Positions 13,301-28,300 of a DNA stretch of 64,000 bases are shown here, in pieces (the first letter of the stretch is position 1; each line of letters starts with the position of its first letter). The translations under genes and the position numbers were made by a program. The notes under the pieces are model-generated. The model made no database searches. It saw only the letters and a list, made by a program, of their open reading frames with translations, and was not told the origin of the DNA. Origin of the DNA: Serinus canaria (lineage: Eukaryota; Chordata; Aves; Passeriformes; Fringillidae); the NCBI RefSeq assembly GCF_022539315.1, contig NC_066316.1, forward strand, positions 33,729,245-33,793,244, written 5' to 3'.

Positions 13301-16300
13301 TCTCTCCCACTGCCATTTTTAGAAGATAATTGTATTTCCTCTACAGGCTCCTCACAGTCGTCTTCTCGATTATCCAATATATCTGGTGGGAGTAAAATCA
13401 TTGAGGTAATTGTGTCTTGGGGGTCTTTGATATGCTGGATTTTTACTGGTTCCTCCTCTAGTGTAACTATTCTAGTGGCATAATTCATCTTATAAAGCAC
13501 TAGGTATCCACCACTAACACTTCTCTGTTCAGGCTGAATTATTAAAGGAGTTGGTACATCTGCTGGTGTCTCATGCTGGATTACATCAATACTTGTGCCA
13601 TTCACTACAGCAAGACTTGATTCTAGCTCCCCCTTCCTTCTATTACATAGTGCCGAGTTTAATTTATTTAAATTATTCAAGGCCTCTACTTGATTTATTG
13701 CACTCAGAGATTCAACAGGACAAGTCCGCAGTCCTACTAACAGATGAACTCCATCTGCACAAGGTGTGATTGAATCTACACACAGGTTCTCCTCCTCTGC
13801 AAACTTGGGCAGACGCAGGCACTGAACCAAAGTCCCAGGCTTGGGAACCATAGAGCTCCACTTGTCCGAGTCTGGAGATGTCAGGTTGGCTGCAGCATCT
13901 GCAAACTGCTGAATGTAAGTCACAGGGGGGTCCTGCAACAGTAACTGTTCCTGACTGTCCAGCTCCATTTCAATGATCTGTGGAACTGTGAAACCATCAT
14001 CATGTATACTTTTACTCATAATATTGTTCATCTGTGAAAAGAGTTTTCCTGCTTTTTCATCAGACTCCTTAATGCTGTACAGCAGCAATACAGGCAAAGT
14101 CCTCCTTACCAGAGGGGAATTCAGTTCTGAATTAGTGCAGGATTCATTGTCAGTTGATCCCTGTTCCGAGACACTCTCACCTCGAGTCCTGCTTAAGCCA
14201 TCCAGTGATCTCTGAGAGTTACTGCTAACAGGAGAGGTAGCAGGTGATTTGTATGTTAATAGACCTCCAGCTAATAAACAAGGAAAGGGAATGTTGTGTT
14301 GTTCTAGGTGTTTTTCCTTCATCTTTTCACTCTTACAGTTGGCCAAACAGGGATTTGCCCCAAGTTCTTCCAGATCTTTAACTGTGTCCTCCAGAACATT
14401 TGCAACAATTTCCCACTGAAGTTTTTCAGGCTGCTGAAGAACACTGAGAGCTGTTATATCAAGGCTGACTTCCATTGTTTCTTTCTGTGATGTATGCCCT
14501 TTAAAACAAAAACATTTAACATAATACACATGCTCAAAAAACAAAACAGGAATCATACCGCATATATTACAGTTTGTTGGAAAAATAGGATCTTTTTCTA
14601 CATCTCATGCTCTTTTTTCCCCACTTGGTGATCCTTACTCAAAGACGTAAACCACATTATAAAAAATGAACATGTAGCCCTCCCTCCCTCCCTCAAAATT
14701 TCTGACTCAACCTCTAAGAAAATAACACAATATCATGCATAGCACTGTTCTGCTTCCATATAAAATCTTTATTCAGGAAGAAATACTTTATCAAAGTGCA
14801 TACCCTTAGGGAAGCAATCAAGACACAGGAACTCTTTTGGCAATCCCCTGAATTTAAAGTGTTTCATACAGCTGTAATTTGTTCCTGTTCTAAGAAAGTT
14901 CTTTTATCTTGTTTTGTGCGCTTTATTGACAGCAAGATAAGCAATGCTTGTTGTCAAGTAAGACATTTATTAACTAACGAAGTGCAGTTTTTCTTTTCTC
15001 CTGCATGCCATCTTTCCATCACACAAACTTAAATACTGACATTCCTTTCAATGTTATATCCATTGAAAAATCCTATTCCAAGTCTGGAAGAAGAATTTCC
15101 CCTTTCACCTCTAAACTATTACATATATAACAGGTCAGATATAACCTACCTGTAACAGATTCTGATCTGGAATGCTCTTCACTGTCTGAATCCTCCAGTA
15201 GATCATCACTGGGAAAAAAATAATGTAGGAATGACACGATGTACATGCTAATTGCAAGCTTATTTTTAATTAAATTAGTAAAAAATCATAAAAAACACAA
15301 TGTGTACTATAGCTGACCGTTTCTTTTAGCCAGCATTGTTCATCCATTGATGAGTTCATCATCATACACACCAACAACATACAGACTTTTTCCTCCATTA
15401 TTCAATCAGTAGACCAGATTTCTTTTTGCCTCATTCTACTCTTGTATTTCCTACAATTCAGGTCTATATTGAATTAAAATGAAAACCAATTCTCAGGAAT
15501 ATTTCCAAGAAAAATTAAACCATACAATCAGGACATCTGAAAATGAATATCAACATCTTCAAATTCCTCAAAATCATCTCTGGAAAGTGGAGCTGATAGA
15601 TCAGTTTTCAATTCTACAAGTGATTTTGTAGCTAGTACTGAAACAAGGGATGAACAGTGTTGTTGGTTTTAAAAATATTGCCTAAAATACTAAACTAACA
15701 AAATATACTGATAAATCTTTTTGTCATAAAACCAGATTCTGTTCAAGACACCTATTCAAGATAAATAGGCTCCTGAGTAGTGCTAAGAATATATAAATAA
15801 TTAATGCATCTGACTTTTCCAATAAAAGAAATTATTTCCTGTAACAGGCTCATTACACACAGGAAGGACAGTAATCCCTTTGCAGCTTCAGGTAAAACTA
15901 CTCACAGTACCAAGTCAGATCCTCAAACTTCAAGAAACTGGATACTTATTCCTCAAATCCAAGAGATAGATCTTTGTGGGGTCAAACCTAATCAACATTC
16001 ACTTCACAACATGGCAGACACAATTCAATACTTGAATTCAGATCCAGCTTCCTCTTAAGCGAAGTGATAGTTAATTCCATGTAGGTTAAGTGAAATGGAA
16101 GATGCTTAGTTCTAGGCAGAATGATTGCACTGTCCTTTATCCAGCTCTTAAAACTGGTGTAATTCTTTAACTATTAATGAGATCCCAGCCCTAAAGCTAC
16201 AGTAAGAGTCCAGGCAGCTGCTGTTGTCACCCATTTCAGCAGAAGAGCAAGCTTCGTATACTACTGTAGATATCACACTGAGCTTAAAACCAAAGATTCA

Positions 16301-19300
16301 CCTCTGTGCATATAGCAGTACTGTTACCTTCTTCTTAACGCTGAAGTTTAAGAAGAAACATTCAGAAAAGCAGCAAGACTCCCCAGTCAACTTTTGTTGT
16401 AAATTTTCCAACAGTTATTCACTCTATTGAGCTTTGGCAAGACCAGACAAGAGTACCCAGTAACAGGCTGCATGAAGCACGAGTGAAATACTACTTTTTC
16501 TCACATCACACTTTCCAAGCAGTGACATACCCTCTGGCTTATGCAAACCCTTGCAACAGGACTATCTAATTGTTTAGAGTCTGTATACGTGTACTAAAAG
16601 TATGCAAGGAAGCACAAATTCCTAGCCCATCCACACAGTTTATTTTCAGAATGACACAACCACAAATTGCAGAGAAGCAATCAGAAAAAAAGCATGTTCC
16701 AGAAGTCCATGAGGAGCCCTTACTTTCAAAATCTGAAATGTATAATCCATAACTAAAATGAAAAGCGATCCAAAACTATATTCCTTTCTCTTTTTACACT
16801 GCCTCTGAAACATGAGCATAGAGCAGAAATGAGATCTGCAATCTCTTTGCTAGAAGAGTGTAAAACTGGAACAGCAGGAAACTGGCTTAAAAAACAGAAA
16901 TTTAGATCAGTCTTTTTCAAGTGTTGAATTGTGTACAAATAAAGAGTGACTAAAAATATTATTTCCACGAAAAGAAAATTACCAATCTTATGTTTCACAA
17001 AGCATGACTTTGCTAAACGACATTTACCACTCACACAGAAGCACTTAATATTTTTCATTTGGTAAACTGGCTTACCTGTCTCCTTCTAATTTTGGTATGT
17101 CTGAGCAGCTAGAGGAATCTTCTAACCATGCTAGTGTTGGTCTCCTTGAGTCAACCCCTGAGCTCTGTTCTCCTGATAACATAAGTTGCTGCACAATAGC
17201 GGGATCATATGCATTGATTTCAAATTTTAAGTGGACCTGAGAAATAACAATAAAAAAGCAGAAGAGGTATTTGATTTTGAATCAAGATATGTCTGATCAG
17301 TAAATAGCTGATGAAAAATAATTATTTATTTTGCATACCTTCATAAGTTTGGAAACATCCCATATGCAGATCTTTCCTCGTTTTGTTGCAGCAGCTAGAA
17401 AATGAGGGCAACTTCCAGATCCAAAGCAGGTGATTCTGTCAGTGCCATCTGTGCAGGGAAATTGCGCTGGACTTGTTGCCAGTGTGACTGAAAGAGGTAC
17501 ATTCTGAGTGTGCTCACCCTTGACAAATGGGCAGTTTGGGGAATGTCTCTCATGTTCAGACCTTTCCAATTAAAAACAAACACAGAAAACAGCCATTTTT
17601 TACTGTGAAAACTACACACAGCATATGCAAGCTAAGCACTAGAAGTGAAGCTGAAACTGAACTGTTTGAACTCAATTGCAGTCAACCATACAAGAGAGTT
17701 CTGAAGTTACCAACACAGCTTTTCCTGCTGATTCTCAATAGCAGACTGTATTAAAGACTTTGATCACTCAATGTACATTTATATTCAAATGGATCAATCT
17801 ATACAATGCTCTTAAAGTAGTTACTCCATTAAAAAAAAATTCTTCTACAGGCAGTGGCCAATCATGTCCCCAGGAAGAAAAGCCCAGATTAAATTACCAT
17901 ACATTAAAACTCTAATGTTACGAGTAACTATAGAAGCAATGTCCTGTTTTTAGTTCTATATCCACAATTGGAAAAAATCCAAACTGGAAACAGTCCTGAA
18001 TGTCACATTAACCAAGAGGCATGGAAAAAAACAAATCTTGATATACAAATAAGGCAGAGACATGACAAGAGCAATTACACAGCTACAAAATGTCTTGAAA
18101 ATCGTAAGTGAAAGGAGTAGACAAAAACTATGAAGTTAATATTACAAGGAAAAGTTTCTAGCAAGTCAGGAATCTGATGTGTTCAAGAAAAGATTACAAA
18201 TTACCAACTAATCAAGAAAAAAGTTACATAGGAACTCTTTAACTAGTGTAAGGTCTCCCATTTCTGTCACTATCCACAATTTTAGATGATTCAGGAAACA
18301 AGTAATGGATTTCACATAAAAGTCAAATTTGCACTACACAGCCATGGCAGTTTTTGAACCTAAAAAGAGATGTATTCTAGTCACAATCAAATAGAAGACT
18401 CAGTTTAGATCCCCACAAAGAAGGATTGGATGTCAACTCTCAAAGAAGCAATCTGAAATGAAACAGCAAATCAGAATTAAGTTATAAAACCAACTACGTA
18501 ATTTTTTTTTTAGTGTTATACAGAAATTTGATATCGTACATTAAATCTTTTTGTGACTCGTTCCATGGAATCATTTTGCAAACCCATTTTTGTCAATGAC
18601 TTTTCCTAAACTCACCAGAAATACTATTGAGGAATGTTGATTTTTGACCTTTGAAGATTTCTAACCTCTTCAGCACAAAATTAGGTGTACCTCACACATC
18701 ATTAAACTTACCAAGGTTCATCTGTAGGCTCCCAGCACACCAAGCACACACTACAGGTAAAGCACATGGCTCTGTCATCTCCTGATGAAGCAGGCTATGA
18801 AAATAGGAAGAAACACTTGAAATTTATATAGCTATGTACTATGAAACACTTTTAACTAGGTGACCAACTTCTTTCCTCTAGTGACATACTAAAGCATCAC
18901 ATCAAACATATAAAAGGCCACAAATTATATACTACAAAGTGGCAGCATTTCACATTAAAAAAAGAATGCACATTACTGTAAAAGAGATCCAGAACCAACA
19001 TTCATGCAAGTCATCAGATGCAAACAACAGACAAAGAACAGAAATTGCTTTTTTTTCTTTGGCAAAAGTTCACAAGGTTCAAAAAATTTAGAACTGCAGC
19101 ACAATACATGCTTGGATAAACACGGGTTAAAAAATATTCCTACCAATCTCTTAGGACATTAAGTATTCTCTACCACTCCTCTGCAAAGAACAGTTGTTAC
19201 TAGCTGAAGTAATTGAGGAAAAACAATCAAAATTTCCATTCTCTTAAAATTTAGCATTTTCATGATCTCATTTCAAGACATGCTTGGGAATATGCAGATG

Positions 19301-22300
19301 CAATTCCAACATATGAATTCCCTGCATTTCTGTGCACGTATAAGAAATCATCCAAAAACTTCATCCACCTATCATGCTTTACAGCTGACAGAACGAAGCA
19401 AACACTATTGCTATCAAATGATAGGCACTGCCCAGCCATCATTATCTAAATCCATATTATAAATATTTTTTTAAGCAGGAGTAATTTCAATTAATGAAAA
19501 ACGGAAATAAGAAAAAGTAGGGGAATAAAACATTGAGGTTGTATTTATTCACTGAGCCTAACAATTTAGTGTGACCTAGGACCTCTGTATGATTCAATAA
19601 AGTTCTACTAGGAAAGTATGTTTAGAAAAGTCCAGTGCCAAGCTTACTGCTTTTTTGCTTTCTTTGTCATATAAAAAGGATTATTTACTCAACAATCTAA
19701 CAAGAAGAAAGACAGATTCTATGTAACAGCCAATTTCATCTCTATTACTGTTAACTCAGATCAATCTGATATTTCAAAAAGTTTTATATGCTGAAGTTAA
19801 GAACAGCATTTTCTGGAATCTGTACCAAAAGAAAAAAAAAAAAAAAAAAGCAAACTCTAGGCACCAAAACCCCTTGAAGCTTAAAAAAAAAACAACAACA
19901 ACAACAAAAAAAAAAGAGCTGAATGACAAAGTTTTTATGGTTTATGCATAATTGAAGGAATCCATTATAAAAAGAAAAAAAAAACCTAGGAAAAAACATC
20001 ACCACCTTTTTTCCCCTGCCCTCCCACCTGGGGAACAAATACTAAGACCAACTAAATCTCTTACCTGGTGATAGAAGCCAGCTTGAGCCATAGGATCTGG
20101 CTGTGCCCACCGATAACCCACATGAGGCCATGAAGTGAATGTCTCCCGTCTGTTAGCTTCACTATACATCAAAGACCTAGAAAGGTGAAAAACTCTACAT
20201 GACCCAAAATTGCCACTTAAAATTAAAATCCCAAACTATTTATAAGACTTTTAGTGCTTTAGTAACCATTAAAAATAGCACAAATAGTTACCTATAACTT
20301 ACACATAAAATTATAATTAACTATTACAGGAAAATTACAAATTTCCGTCACTTGGGTGCTTAAAGTACATCCCCAGTAAAAAACTAAAAGCCACACAACA
20401 AACTTGGACCTTAAAAGCAGGATTAAGAAAATCAGCTTCCAGGTAGCCTGTTTGATCTACCTGCAGAAAAGCATCAGATACCCAAAGCTATTCTGCATTG
20501 AAGGCAGGTGGAGAAGCTGCAAGAGAGTTGGATTTTTTTAAACATGACAACTACTGCAAAAATTTGGGGTTCTTAGTTAAACAGATATGAATATGCATAT
20601 TTAAAAATACTTTAAAGTGATATTTTAGGTTTAACTAAATATGTGGTACAACTCTCCTTCCCAGTCATCACTCACTACATACTGTAATACTTGTAAATTT
20701 TAAACTACTACATCCCAAAATATGAACCCTTCTGCAACTCAGCTAAGAGAGCAAAGAAGTTCCTCTCTTTTCCACCTTCACTCAATCCATGTCTCTCATC
20801 TGCAATAGCACATGAGAAGTGAGTATCAGTTTTCCTTTTCCCTTGACAGAGTTTTGTTCTCCCAAGAACTAGGGCTGTTAGAAGGAAATGTGCCTTATTT
20901 CCTGTTTCTACTTCTCAGTTTCAGAAGATTTTTGCTGTCTTGTAAGAGAATGGAAATATTAAACATTTCCTGCCAAGGAAGTAATCTATTCTAGCAACAC
21001 TCACATAAGAGCTATCTTAACTTGACATTATACCAGCTCAAGAGATAGATCTTGGGAGAGCTCAAATCAAAACACAATATGGTGAGGTACAGGTAGACCT
21101 GAAGGCTTGGGAAAGGAAAGCTAAGAGATGAAATCAAATTCATCAAATTATTTGAGATGTAAGAAATGATAATACAAAAGCAAAATAATATTTGTACAGA
21201 CACTTTCAAGAAAGAATAATTTATAAACTTAAAGACTTACCAGTATTCTAACTAGTCTCAGCTTATGAAGGTTAAAATAATGCTTGTGTATACATTACCA
21301 CTTAGACCAGAAAGAGATGAAGCAGCAATCTGAGATAAAATGTTCTCTTACCCTGCACATGTCACAGTTGACTAGAGAGTTCAGAAGCAGCATATATATG
21401 GTCTGCAAATGTAACTTCCTAAACTTCTAAACCATAAAACATAAGCATGACTCTTTCTTGTATGAAGGAAAAGCAATTGACTTCAGGATACTGAAGTATG
21501 AAGTATAAATACTTCAGTAAATAAGTATATATTTAAGGCTTCAATTCTTCTTTTCTGAAAGTGTATTTTGGGATTAACAGCAAAGTAAATTTGATTTGCA
21601 TTAAAGTTGAAACCCAGATATTCTTGTGGTGTCCCTAAAGGCTTTCCTAAATTCAGTAATATGTATGGCACAGCATACATATTACTGAATGTTCAGTAAT
21701 ATGTATGAACAGTTCATTAGCTGTATGTGTAAGAGCAAGGAAGTACAGAATAGGACTAACTCTTTGGCAAGTAAGTTAAAGTCATCTAAGGGCTTATACT
21801 GATACAACTAAGGGGTCAAATTCATCACTTATTTTGTCTCAATATACCTGTCCACAGATCGGCCAGGTCCCACACCGAGCTCTGGTCGTGCGCTGGGTAA
21901 GAGGTAAGATAACCTATCCATCACAGAGGATGCTACAGGTAAGGCAGCAATATTTTGATTTATCTTCTTGAGTTCATTTACAATGGCACTGGCGACAGAC
22001 TTCAAAACATGATGAGGAAGGTGGAACGTAACCGTTGCCCACTAAAATAAGGAAAAAAGTGTCTATGTTTTAGAATTTTAAAATCTTAACAACGAACAGA
22101 TCAGAAGAGTGTCAAAACCAAACCCAAACACATGTGATATCAAGAAGTACAACAGACACACAAAAGCAACAGGAACATAACACAAGGAAAGTAACCTCAA
22201 ATTTTAAGCTCAGTTGGGTTTATTAGTTGACTTTATCAGCAAGAAACTAATCTTGTTTGTTCTCTTACCAAGTGAAGCTTCACATATAAAACTAAGAAAC

Positions 22301-25300
22301 AGATAATATATTCCACTGTCTTCAAACAAAATCCACCATACTGAGTCACAGATTTTGTATGTTTCAATGGTAGATGAACAAATTAGACTTGAGAATCCAT
22401 GTTAGACAGTACAAATTCTTACCTTTGCAACTTTATGATTTGCTGCTGTTTCATGTGAGGTATTTTTTAAGCCATCCTTCAGTTGTGTGATGAACAAATC
22501 ATATCCCTCTGTGCTAGAAACATCTACTTTTTCTATGCAAGCAGATAACAGCTGCTGAGCCTAAAATGCAGATGTGCAAGCCAAGTTAGCATCCACACTG
22601 AGTAACTACAACAGAAATTATGCCTGTTTCATTACTCTACTTTGCCAGATCCTACCTTATCATATATTATATCAGCATAATTCCCATTCCAGACCTGAGT
22701 ACAATGTTCTGAATTTTATTTCACAGGCCAACCCACAGATAAACTTCAGCAATGGTAACAGTAATTACTACAAATTCTCTCAAGGGCAATATTACCAAAT
22801 GTTAAAAAAGTCAGCTATAAAAGTTAAAACAAGATGCATTAAAGCAAGCAATAAGGAGACATCTATTGCCCAATGCTTTCTCTTCAAAAGGATTCATTCA
22901 GCTTTAACAACAAAAAGTGACAGCAAGAACAAAAGTCTTGCCATTTTCTGAGTAGCTTTGTACCTTCAAAAAGGTCGATAATGAGAACAACCACACTGCA
23001 ATACAATTAGAGATAAGTTGCTTTCAATGCTAATACAGCAAAGCTGAAAAATGAAGCAAAGAAAAACCTAGGCCAGTTTAGAAGTTAGTTCTTGAAACTC
23101 AGAAATAATGCAGCTAGAAAAGAATGCTATAATCATCCATTTATAGACATTTTCTTCCAAGTCTCATGAGTTTCCAGCTTATCCCTCTGTCTGCTAACTT
23201 TATGTTGACAGGTAAAGTTTAAAGGAATGCTTATTGTGCAAGGCACAGAATATTCTAAAACTGCTGTTAGGTGGGTTAACATCTGAAAAATATTACAGAA
23301 ATTCTTTCAAGTTACAAATACAGGGGAATATTTCCCAAGGACAATGGTCAGCCAGTCCTTTAAACAACCACAAGCTGCTCGAAACAGAATGGACCAAAAG
23401 ACCCCTTAGTTATGTCTCTGGGAAGTTCAGGGGAAGAAAGACTGAAATAAGACAAATGAGCCCTCTAGCTAAGGTTGTATCAGAAGAAAAACAGATAAGA
23501 CTGTGGAAGATCCTAGATTTTAGTGTTCTACAGTGAATTCAAAACAGCACAGAGTGCTTCATTACTTGTTAATGCTGACAATTAGAAATGCATAAAGGTG
23601 CACTGCAGTACCAGCAGATCAAACTACTTAAAAGACTACTTAAATTAAGTGCAAAAATTTGCAGAAAAGTTTTAGAGACAAAAAAAAAAACCCAACAAAA
23701 CATTAAACATCCTTCCTTGGATGAAAGTTCTTGACCTTTCTATGATGAAAGAGGTGGGCAGATGTGTTTGTATGATATTTGCTTAGTATTTACTAAGTTT
23801 TTCCAAGGTTTGGGTTACCATATCTTTAAAATTAAAAGAACTTGAGATTGATAATGTTTTGCCTCCTTCCTCACTGACCTGGCGATGAAACTCCCAAAGC
23901 TATTCCTACTGAACTCCACATTTCTTTTTCTACAGGAAGGATCTTTACAGAGAAGTGCTGTAAGTAAGGGTCTGTAAACTCTTTAGAACCAAAGAATCTC
24001 TGTGCCAAAAACTGACACAATACAAACTTACAGGTTGTATTGAACCATGTGGGACTGCAAACCTGTCACAGCAGACCTTATGAAATGAAATCCTGACCTC
24101 TGACACTTCACACTCAGCCACACATACCAGGATTCTTCAGTAACCCACAAAGGGTACAAAAGCAATGCCAGTGGGCAGCAAGCATCAGGAACCCAGAAAG
24201 CTCTCTTCAGAGACCTCTATGAAACATTTTATTGCTGTTATTCCTACTCAAGTCACATAGTTAAAAACCTCAGATATAACATACATTCTTGATTTATAAC
24301 ACATAAATAAAGTACATCAATGCTGAGGATTAACAAATGCAACAAAATCCTAAGTATTACACTCTAAGCAGAAATGTCTACATTAGCTTCTCTAAATGGC
24401 CAAACCACAAAGTACTGTGTTACACCTGATCCAACCATAAAAGGAAATCCAGGGTTGCACAGAAAAACGTCTTTTGTTAGGCCAGCTGACCTTGCTAGAA
24501 AACTTAGATTCCAGCTCTAATTCTTCACATGACGGAACACCATGTTACCTGATTTCATCTTTCTTTCCCTGAAAGACTGTAACAAGAAATCAGGGATGTC
24601 TAACAGGGGAGACTGAGTCCTAGAAGTGCATATATATTCCATACACAATCACTGACAAAGGTGGGGAAATGAGTCCTTATCTCTGGTCACTAAATAGATC
24701 TTTCTTCTGAAATATGGTATGGGGCATGCTCTTATTTATTTGAGATACAGGAAACTGTGCAAAGCTATGGCCCTACGACAGCCAATAACTAAGAAACTTT
24801 TCCATTGCATGGTGTTTATATCACCCTAGAAACTCAGAGTCAAATGTCTGGTTTCAGTATTTCTGACACAGTTATTTACATACCTCTTTTCATTCCCCCT
24901 CCCATCTTACCTCTGTAACCGGCAATTCAAGCTGAACCACGTCATCTTGTTTTGAAACAGGCGTTTGCAGAGCTGTGTCTAACAGTAAGATGCCATTGAG
25001 ATCTTTCCTACATCCTACTGCATAATCGTCCACAAAGATCACTTTATCCACAGCAGAAATATACTGACATCTCACCCGTCCACCTGGTTTAGCTATAAAG
25101 GAAAAATAAAATGCAAGATCTAATTAGAAAAATGCTTTTATAGAAAAGACCTCTAATTTCTGTTTAGGAAAGTAATGTAAAACATTGGCAAAATCTTTAC
25201 TTCTTGAGATGATCAAAACCTAGTATTTTAGCAACAACAATTTTCACCAAGCTTTTATATTTCCTACATTAAAAAACAAACTACCAATATACATCCCATC

Positions 25301-28300
25301 AATAACTACAGCCATTTTATTCCTACAGTGGAAGCCATTCATATAAGTCCTCCTCCTACCAGGAGGCCTCAGCTAGCATTTTCAATCTTAATGCAGATGC
25401 CTGGTGTACTTGATACTAGCTGACAATCAAAAATAACAACAAAAATGTACAAACCAGCATGAACACTGAGACAAAATTGCTAAATTACCATTAAGGCTTA
25501 CTAACAGCACTTCATCAAGCAAAACAACACTTAAATTTCTCAAAACTAAGTACAGCATGTAACACATACCAATGTGGTATGTGTTCCTTGAGACTCTTAA
25601 ACAGCTCATTTCTGCTTAGTGCTGCACACGTGATGCTAGTAACAGGTCTGAGAAGTTTGGTGAAGGCAGGGGAAGACTGCCATCAGATTAATAAGGAAAG
25701 GCTGCTGCAATGGATATTATCCCCTAAAATGTTTAATGCTACTCGTCACTATTACATGTCTAAAGCTGGATAGACTGCAGAACTAAATGTAATCCATGGG
25801 AAATGCTACCTGAATAGAAGGCAAACTGCTCTCTACCACAGACAGAGTAAGCTGCCACTCCAGAAGCAGACTGTGTGTACGGTATAAATACATGGACACA
25901 TTCTCCAACAGCAGCTGAAAATGCTGCGTCATCAACATAGATGTCTTCCTGTCACACAGAAACAGGAGTTTCATCAAATTTTGCATTAATCATGTCCTGT
26001 CCATGTTCTCCTCTTTCCTCAGACACTGGATACTGTTCTTATTATAAATAATTTAAAAATCACCATTTTGGTAGCTACCATACAGTAAAACATCCAGGTA
26101 AGGACAGCTCCATAATTCTGTCATCTTCAGACTTTGAGAAGAGTTAAATGGAAATTAAAACTTCTGGAAATACAGGGCACATGAATCTGACCACATTACT
26201 TTTGTGCGATCCTCTCTTTGAAAATGCAGGTAAAGAACAGTTGTCAGCTGCCCTTCTCACCAAGATTTCGGAAACAATGACATACTCACAAAACAAAGGA
26301 CATGCCTTTGCCTGCAGCAAGTATACTGCAATTGTAATCATTGATACAGCAGTTAGAAACCCTTGAACAGTCTGGAATTCCTTGATAATTGTGAAGTCTT
26401 TGGTCCTCATCAGCAAAAAAGAGTTCTCTGAATGGTAAATCAACTAATTTCAAACTATGGTTTTGCCAAGACACTGGAGTTCCTTACACAAGAGTTTCTA
26501 CAACCAACACAGCTGCAGGCAAGGAATATAAGCTTTGCAAAAATTCAAATACAAGTTTTAATATCTTTAAAAGTTTCAACAACATACTGGAAACTATGAC
26601 ACAAATAAATTGAACAGTATTTGATGCACTAAACTAGAAACCTCAGTAGATTCTGATGATGTTTGCAGACTATCCAGAGTGATCCAAGGGATGGATCACT
26701 ACAGGACACTTTCCTTAACACATCACTTCTCTCCTCCTTCCCCCTCCCAGAGAAAACGGGAAATGCAGCTCGTCCTTTCTGGTAGTGCCAACACCATGAA
26801 CACTTTCTTTTGCACTTTCCTTATTTCCTGTCAAGCACAGGAGTATGCTCATGCCCTGTGCCTAGGAGTTCTGTAGTCTGTAGGAACCCCAGTCATTGTG
26901 GCTTTCCAGGCTAGACCACTCTTATTTTATCAATTCTGTAGTGATGTTAATGAAATCTCAAGTCTAAAGCAGCAAACAGCTTATATCCTCTGAGTAAATG
27001 GTCCAAATCTTTAGAAGCCAATGAAGATAACTAATAAGGCAAATAACATAGTATTTCTGCTCCATTGCAAAACAAAAGAAGTTATAATGTAAAACAAAAA
27101 ATATATTGTCTGCCAGCTGTGATTTTTTTTTGTGTGCTGGCTAATATTCTGGTTGGTTGTAATGACAGAAAGATCAGCCAAATTATCTCTAGAAAGTTAT
27201 TTACAGTTGCTGTTTCTATTTTATTTGAAGCACATAAAAACAAAACAGGCTCCCTTAGCCTACGTCGATGGAACTTCAAGGAAATTATTAGATCAATATT
27301 TAATAGTTTTCCAAAACCCAGAGAAACACATTTTGTAACTGACTAGTTTACACTAAATAGCCTCTGAGTTGCTGAGAAGCTTTTTTGCAAATAGGAGTTT
27401 ATTTTAAAAGTTCACAAAACACATTTCAAGATAATTCTAATACTAGTCACATGCTGTAGCACAGTCTACATATGGTTGACCATATGATTATAACAGTAGA
27501 TTGGAGAACCAGGAAACCAGTGAATATAGAAGTCCCTGCTACAGATGTAGTAACCTAGAAGTTATGCCTAGAAAAGTTAAATCATCCTAAAGCATTGTGA
27601 GAAGTGTTCTTTTTAACTTAGGATCAATATTTTACAATGTGCTAAAGGACTCTGCCAATACTCACTGAAAAACATACTGGTGCCCCTCTAACATTACGTC
27701 CTGCCTGTCCAGCCTAAGTTTACTGGCAATAAATAGTGATCTGCACCTTCACAAACCACAGCTAAAAGGTTACATGTAAAATCACTAAATTATTTAAGCT
27801 AGATCATCAAAACTCAACTGTTACTCTCATTTTAGCCCCTATTGCTTTAGCTGTTATTTATTTTGGGTGGGAGGAGAAAAAACAGTCATTCTAAGTTTCT
27901 AATGATTTTGCTTTTCAGTCTTGGCACAAGTGAATCATAGCTTCTCCCAATATCTCCAGCTTATCTGCCTAGTATTAAAAACAAAACAACTCACAAAGAA
28001 GTCATTAAACCTTTTGTCAGATCCTACAAGGAAACCTGGCAGGCTGCTAGCATGCCAGAAGTGCAAATCCAATAGCATATTACACTGCGGTATGACATCT
28101 ATCACAACATTAGAACTAGCAACCTAAAAACTTGAAATAAAGCCAAACAAACATCAGATTGCAGAAATTAAGAACCTGAGAAAAGGAACATTTCACCTCC
28201 ACCTTTTTTATATCAAACAACAGAGAACAGAAACCAGCAATTTCCTGTGATCGAAATCTGACCCATGGGAGCAGATTTCGATCACAGGAAAGGGGAGGTA

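Noticed and set aside
28241..28291. Hairpin considered as a microRNA gene
   Set aside because: The stem is only 20 bp and perfectly paired, shorter than a typical pre-miRNA and without the usual bulges. Kept only as a structural repeat.
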